DNA of 64,000 nucleotides, taken from the NCBI GenBank assembly GCA_012931725.1, contig CM022951.1:21539457-21603456 (forward strand), written 5' to 3'. The notes beneath the pieces are model-generated. The model had not been told where the DNA came from and did no database searches. It saw only the letters and a program-made list of their open reading frames with translations. The stretch is from Litsea cubeba. Its lineage: Eukaryota; Streptophyta; Magnoliopsida; Laurales; Lauraceae. This document shows positions 61,704 to 64,000 of the stretch, one piece after another. A program made the position numbers and the translations under genes. Positions within the stretch are counted from its first letter, which is position 1; each line of letters begins with the position of its first letter.

Positions 61704-62343
61704 AATTACACAAATCCATCCTTTTACATGGCTTGTCGAATGAAAGATGTTATTCTGTAATTATCTCTTTTCAATAGTCGGTGTAGGTGCCTTTGGTGAC
61801 ATCCATTGATCATCTAAACTTCAGCACTTAAATCATTATAAAGATGGGCTTGTTGTACTTGTTCTTCTTTTGCTTCTAGGGTCAATTGCTCCTTATGTTT
61901 AGGTTCATCATTCTTCTTAACTTCTTGTTCTTCTGTCACATGGCCTTCATGGGTCGTTGTGGACATTGGAATGGGAAGTGACCTCGCTATTTGTTCTTCT
62001 CCTTTTTTGGTTGACTATTAGAGCGAACACTTGATCTATTATCTTTGCTTGACTTGATTATCTCCTCTTGATAGTTATTTTCTGTACAAGTATTGTTCAT
62101 ATGATTGTGCTAGAAATTCATAAATCTATCATCCATTCGAGTCAAATGCTGCTAAATTTGTGGGAGCCATGAAATATTTACTTCAGTATGATTGACATTA
62201 GCTGTTATTCGGGCATGATTTGTGGTGAGTTCGGTAGACAATTGGTCATACCTGTTCTCAACTCATCTACTTGTTATGTTAGATCAGAGATTGACTCACT
62301 TATTTGCTCCGGGTCAAGATGTTTATCTCTGCTTGTTTTTCAG

Positions 62344-62376
62344 AGGCATCGTCTACTCTTTTTTTTTTTTTTTTGC
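62344..62376. repeat. Poly-T run
   Basis: A run of T within AT-rich intron sequence, possibly the reverse of a poly-A tail of a decayed element. Confidence 0.4.
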
Positions 62377-62929
62377 GTGTAATTTTTATTGGAAAATGGA
62401 CACATTGGGTTTTGAATTTGAACTAAGGAACAATTTGGGATGTAGGAATTAGTAAGAAAAATAATTTAATGGGAATTGATTTTAGGAAACAAGAATCTAT
62501 TGGTTTGGATTTAAGAGACTTAAATGTGTTGGACTCCAAGACCAGCTTAAGGATTTTGAAATTAGAACAAAAAAGAATTGATTGGGGTATGACTTATTTA
62601 AGAAAAAGATTATAACGGTTAAAATTCCGCTGAAATTTCAGTGAGTTTCGGCTATAAATGGGACTTTAAAATCTTGTGAAAAGGAAAAAGGAAGATGAAG
62701 GGCAAAAAGGTGTTTTATAGCAAATAACTAAAATTTCATGTATCAAGGTATTTCCAAAACTTTTGACCCACTTGAAGCAGGATCAATTACCCATAAGGCC
62801 AGAAACCCAATCCAGGATCCAAAAAAACCCCTTTCTCATGTATTAAGATCAGAAGAAACATTATCTAGAATAGACAACAGCAACAACATGCATCCATATA
62901 ATCTACTAGAATAATCAAAGTAGACTTAT

Positions 62930-64000
62930 ACCTTTGGAGCCCAGTTGTGCTCTAATTGAAGAGTTGATCTTTTGGCTTGTTGTGAAACTCTTTCGCAAGA
63001 ACAAAAATGATCTCCTGCGCCTCGTGATCTTCCACGCTATGACCCTCTATTAGAGATCTTCTCAAGGAGAATGGTGGAATCTCCAAGAAGAAGAGAAATC
63101 TCAGACTCTCTAGTAGGAAACCAAAGGAGTGAAGAGGAGAGAGGAGAGAGAGGGGCTTGGGCGTGCAAGCATGTTGTGGACGTCCAGCCCCCTCCTCTAT
63201 ATATAGGTTTTGGCAACCTCCTCTTTTCATATAATTAGAAGTCTCACTTCTATTATAAGTATGTGCCCTACTCTTCCTTCCTTTAAGAGTTCAAATTGGA
63301 TTAGAAACAATCTCTTTTAAGGGCTAGCGTGGGGACCACTAGGGATTCCTTAGAAGCTGGCTCCAACTGAGATATCTGGACCCCACATCTCATGTGAAAC
63401 CCGGACCCGCAGTTAATTGCAAATAACTCCACTATATAAATGCAATTGAACTCCAGTCTTATGAATAAATTACAAGAAGACCCCAATATTCCCATTTACT
63501 ACAAGTAGTCTCCTCTATCAATTATATCCATGGATCAATTGAATTAAATCTGTCCAACAAAGTTAGATCCATATCTTATTATCCTTGTGACCCAATTAAT
63601 CACAGTGACCATCCAATTAACTCTTAATTGAGATGAGTGCGCACTTACCAATGATAAATTCATTAATTGGCACAAGGGGATAATAGGGATAAATTCCATC
63701 TTGATAATTATTTGTTCCCATAGTCTCACTACCATGTATCCAAGACACCGAGGTGTTGACCTACAATTGGCCTCCCTCATTGGTGACCCAGACTAAATGT
63801 ATAGCAAGAACTTGAGTTCATTAATCTCTCAGGATTAAGAGCCTATTGCTTGAGAATTATGAGGGCAATCCTTAAATCAATGACAGATTTGCATAAGGTG
63901 CATCTCATGGTCCTTCAATACATCTAATGTACAAGCACAATGACCCAGAGTCTTACACTCTGATGACTGAGACAAATCACACCGTCTCATAGTGATCATA
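62930..64000 (-). mobile_element. LTR-retrotransposon-type noncoding sequence with a minus-strand promoter
   Basis: On the minus strand, a TATA-like 'cctatatatagagg' (about 63195-63208) is followed by a CT-rich leader (63180-62990) and a possible splice donor (AAAG, gtataa near 62930). The upstream part (63240-64000) is a noncoding, repeat-like sequence with no frames of known families. It resembles LTR or LARD-type sequence. The other end is beyond the window. Confidence 0.4.

Overview
This is nuclear DNA of a flowering plant: introns with GT/AG borders, nuclear genes for chloroplast proteins, and a dense, deeply nested transposon landscape with few genes. I cannot fix the species. Long LTR elements, abundant 'tggggtccacc' type repeats and a very large intron suggest a big genome.

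Layout. 1-9330: remnant of a hAT/BED transposase, then a ~259 bp tandem repeat split by a young, minus-strand Sirevirus-like (Ty1-copia) element with two ~1.92 kb LTRs, no gag-pol, and an extra leader segment outside the low-coordinate LTR. 9330-11580: little identifiable. 11585-23411: a three-layer nest. A decayed minus-strand copia is split by a plus-strand Sirevirus-like LTR (about 12087-22025), which is split by an 8,192 bp CACTA transposon (12439-20630, CGG target duplication). The CACTA carries pieces of two host genes: a pectin acetylesterase exon and the C-terminal part of a cytokinin-synthesis isopentenyltransferase. 23412-32200: mostly noncoding, with an A-rich degenerate repeat, one unassigned exon-like ORF, a hAT-like MITE and several short tandem repeats. 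32390-36560: a satellite block whose ~146 bp monomers are organised into an exact 439 bp trimeric higher-order repeat. 37759-38053: promoter and transit-peptide exon resembling PsbO (33 kDa oxygen-evolving protein), with no mature-protein exons found nearby.

40926-59514 (continuing past the window): the one clearly functional-looking host gene, TL29/APX4, a thylakoid-lumen ascorbate-peroxidase-like protein targeted by the Tat route. Seven exons (192 codons) are visible. Its promoter carries a foldback MITE. Intron 1 holds a Pack-MULE with a perfect 9 bp target duplication that has captured part of an ARF10/16/17-type B3 domain. Intron 2 is 14.4 kb and is almost entirely a minus-strand copia element (44310-57789, TCCCT target duplication), itself carrying three further insertions. 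Intron 7 holds a Ty3-gypsy fragment, a 29 bp perfect hairpin and more LTR-type sequence.

No new enzymatic or defence system is evident. The unusual content is gene-fragment capture by three transposons, paired GGTCGACC palindromes at a fixed 21 bp spacing shared by two repeat families, the 439 bp satellite, and a heavily invaded photosynthesis gene. I saw no tRNA, rRNA or CRISPR array.
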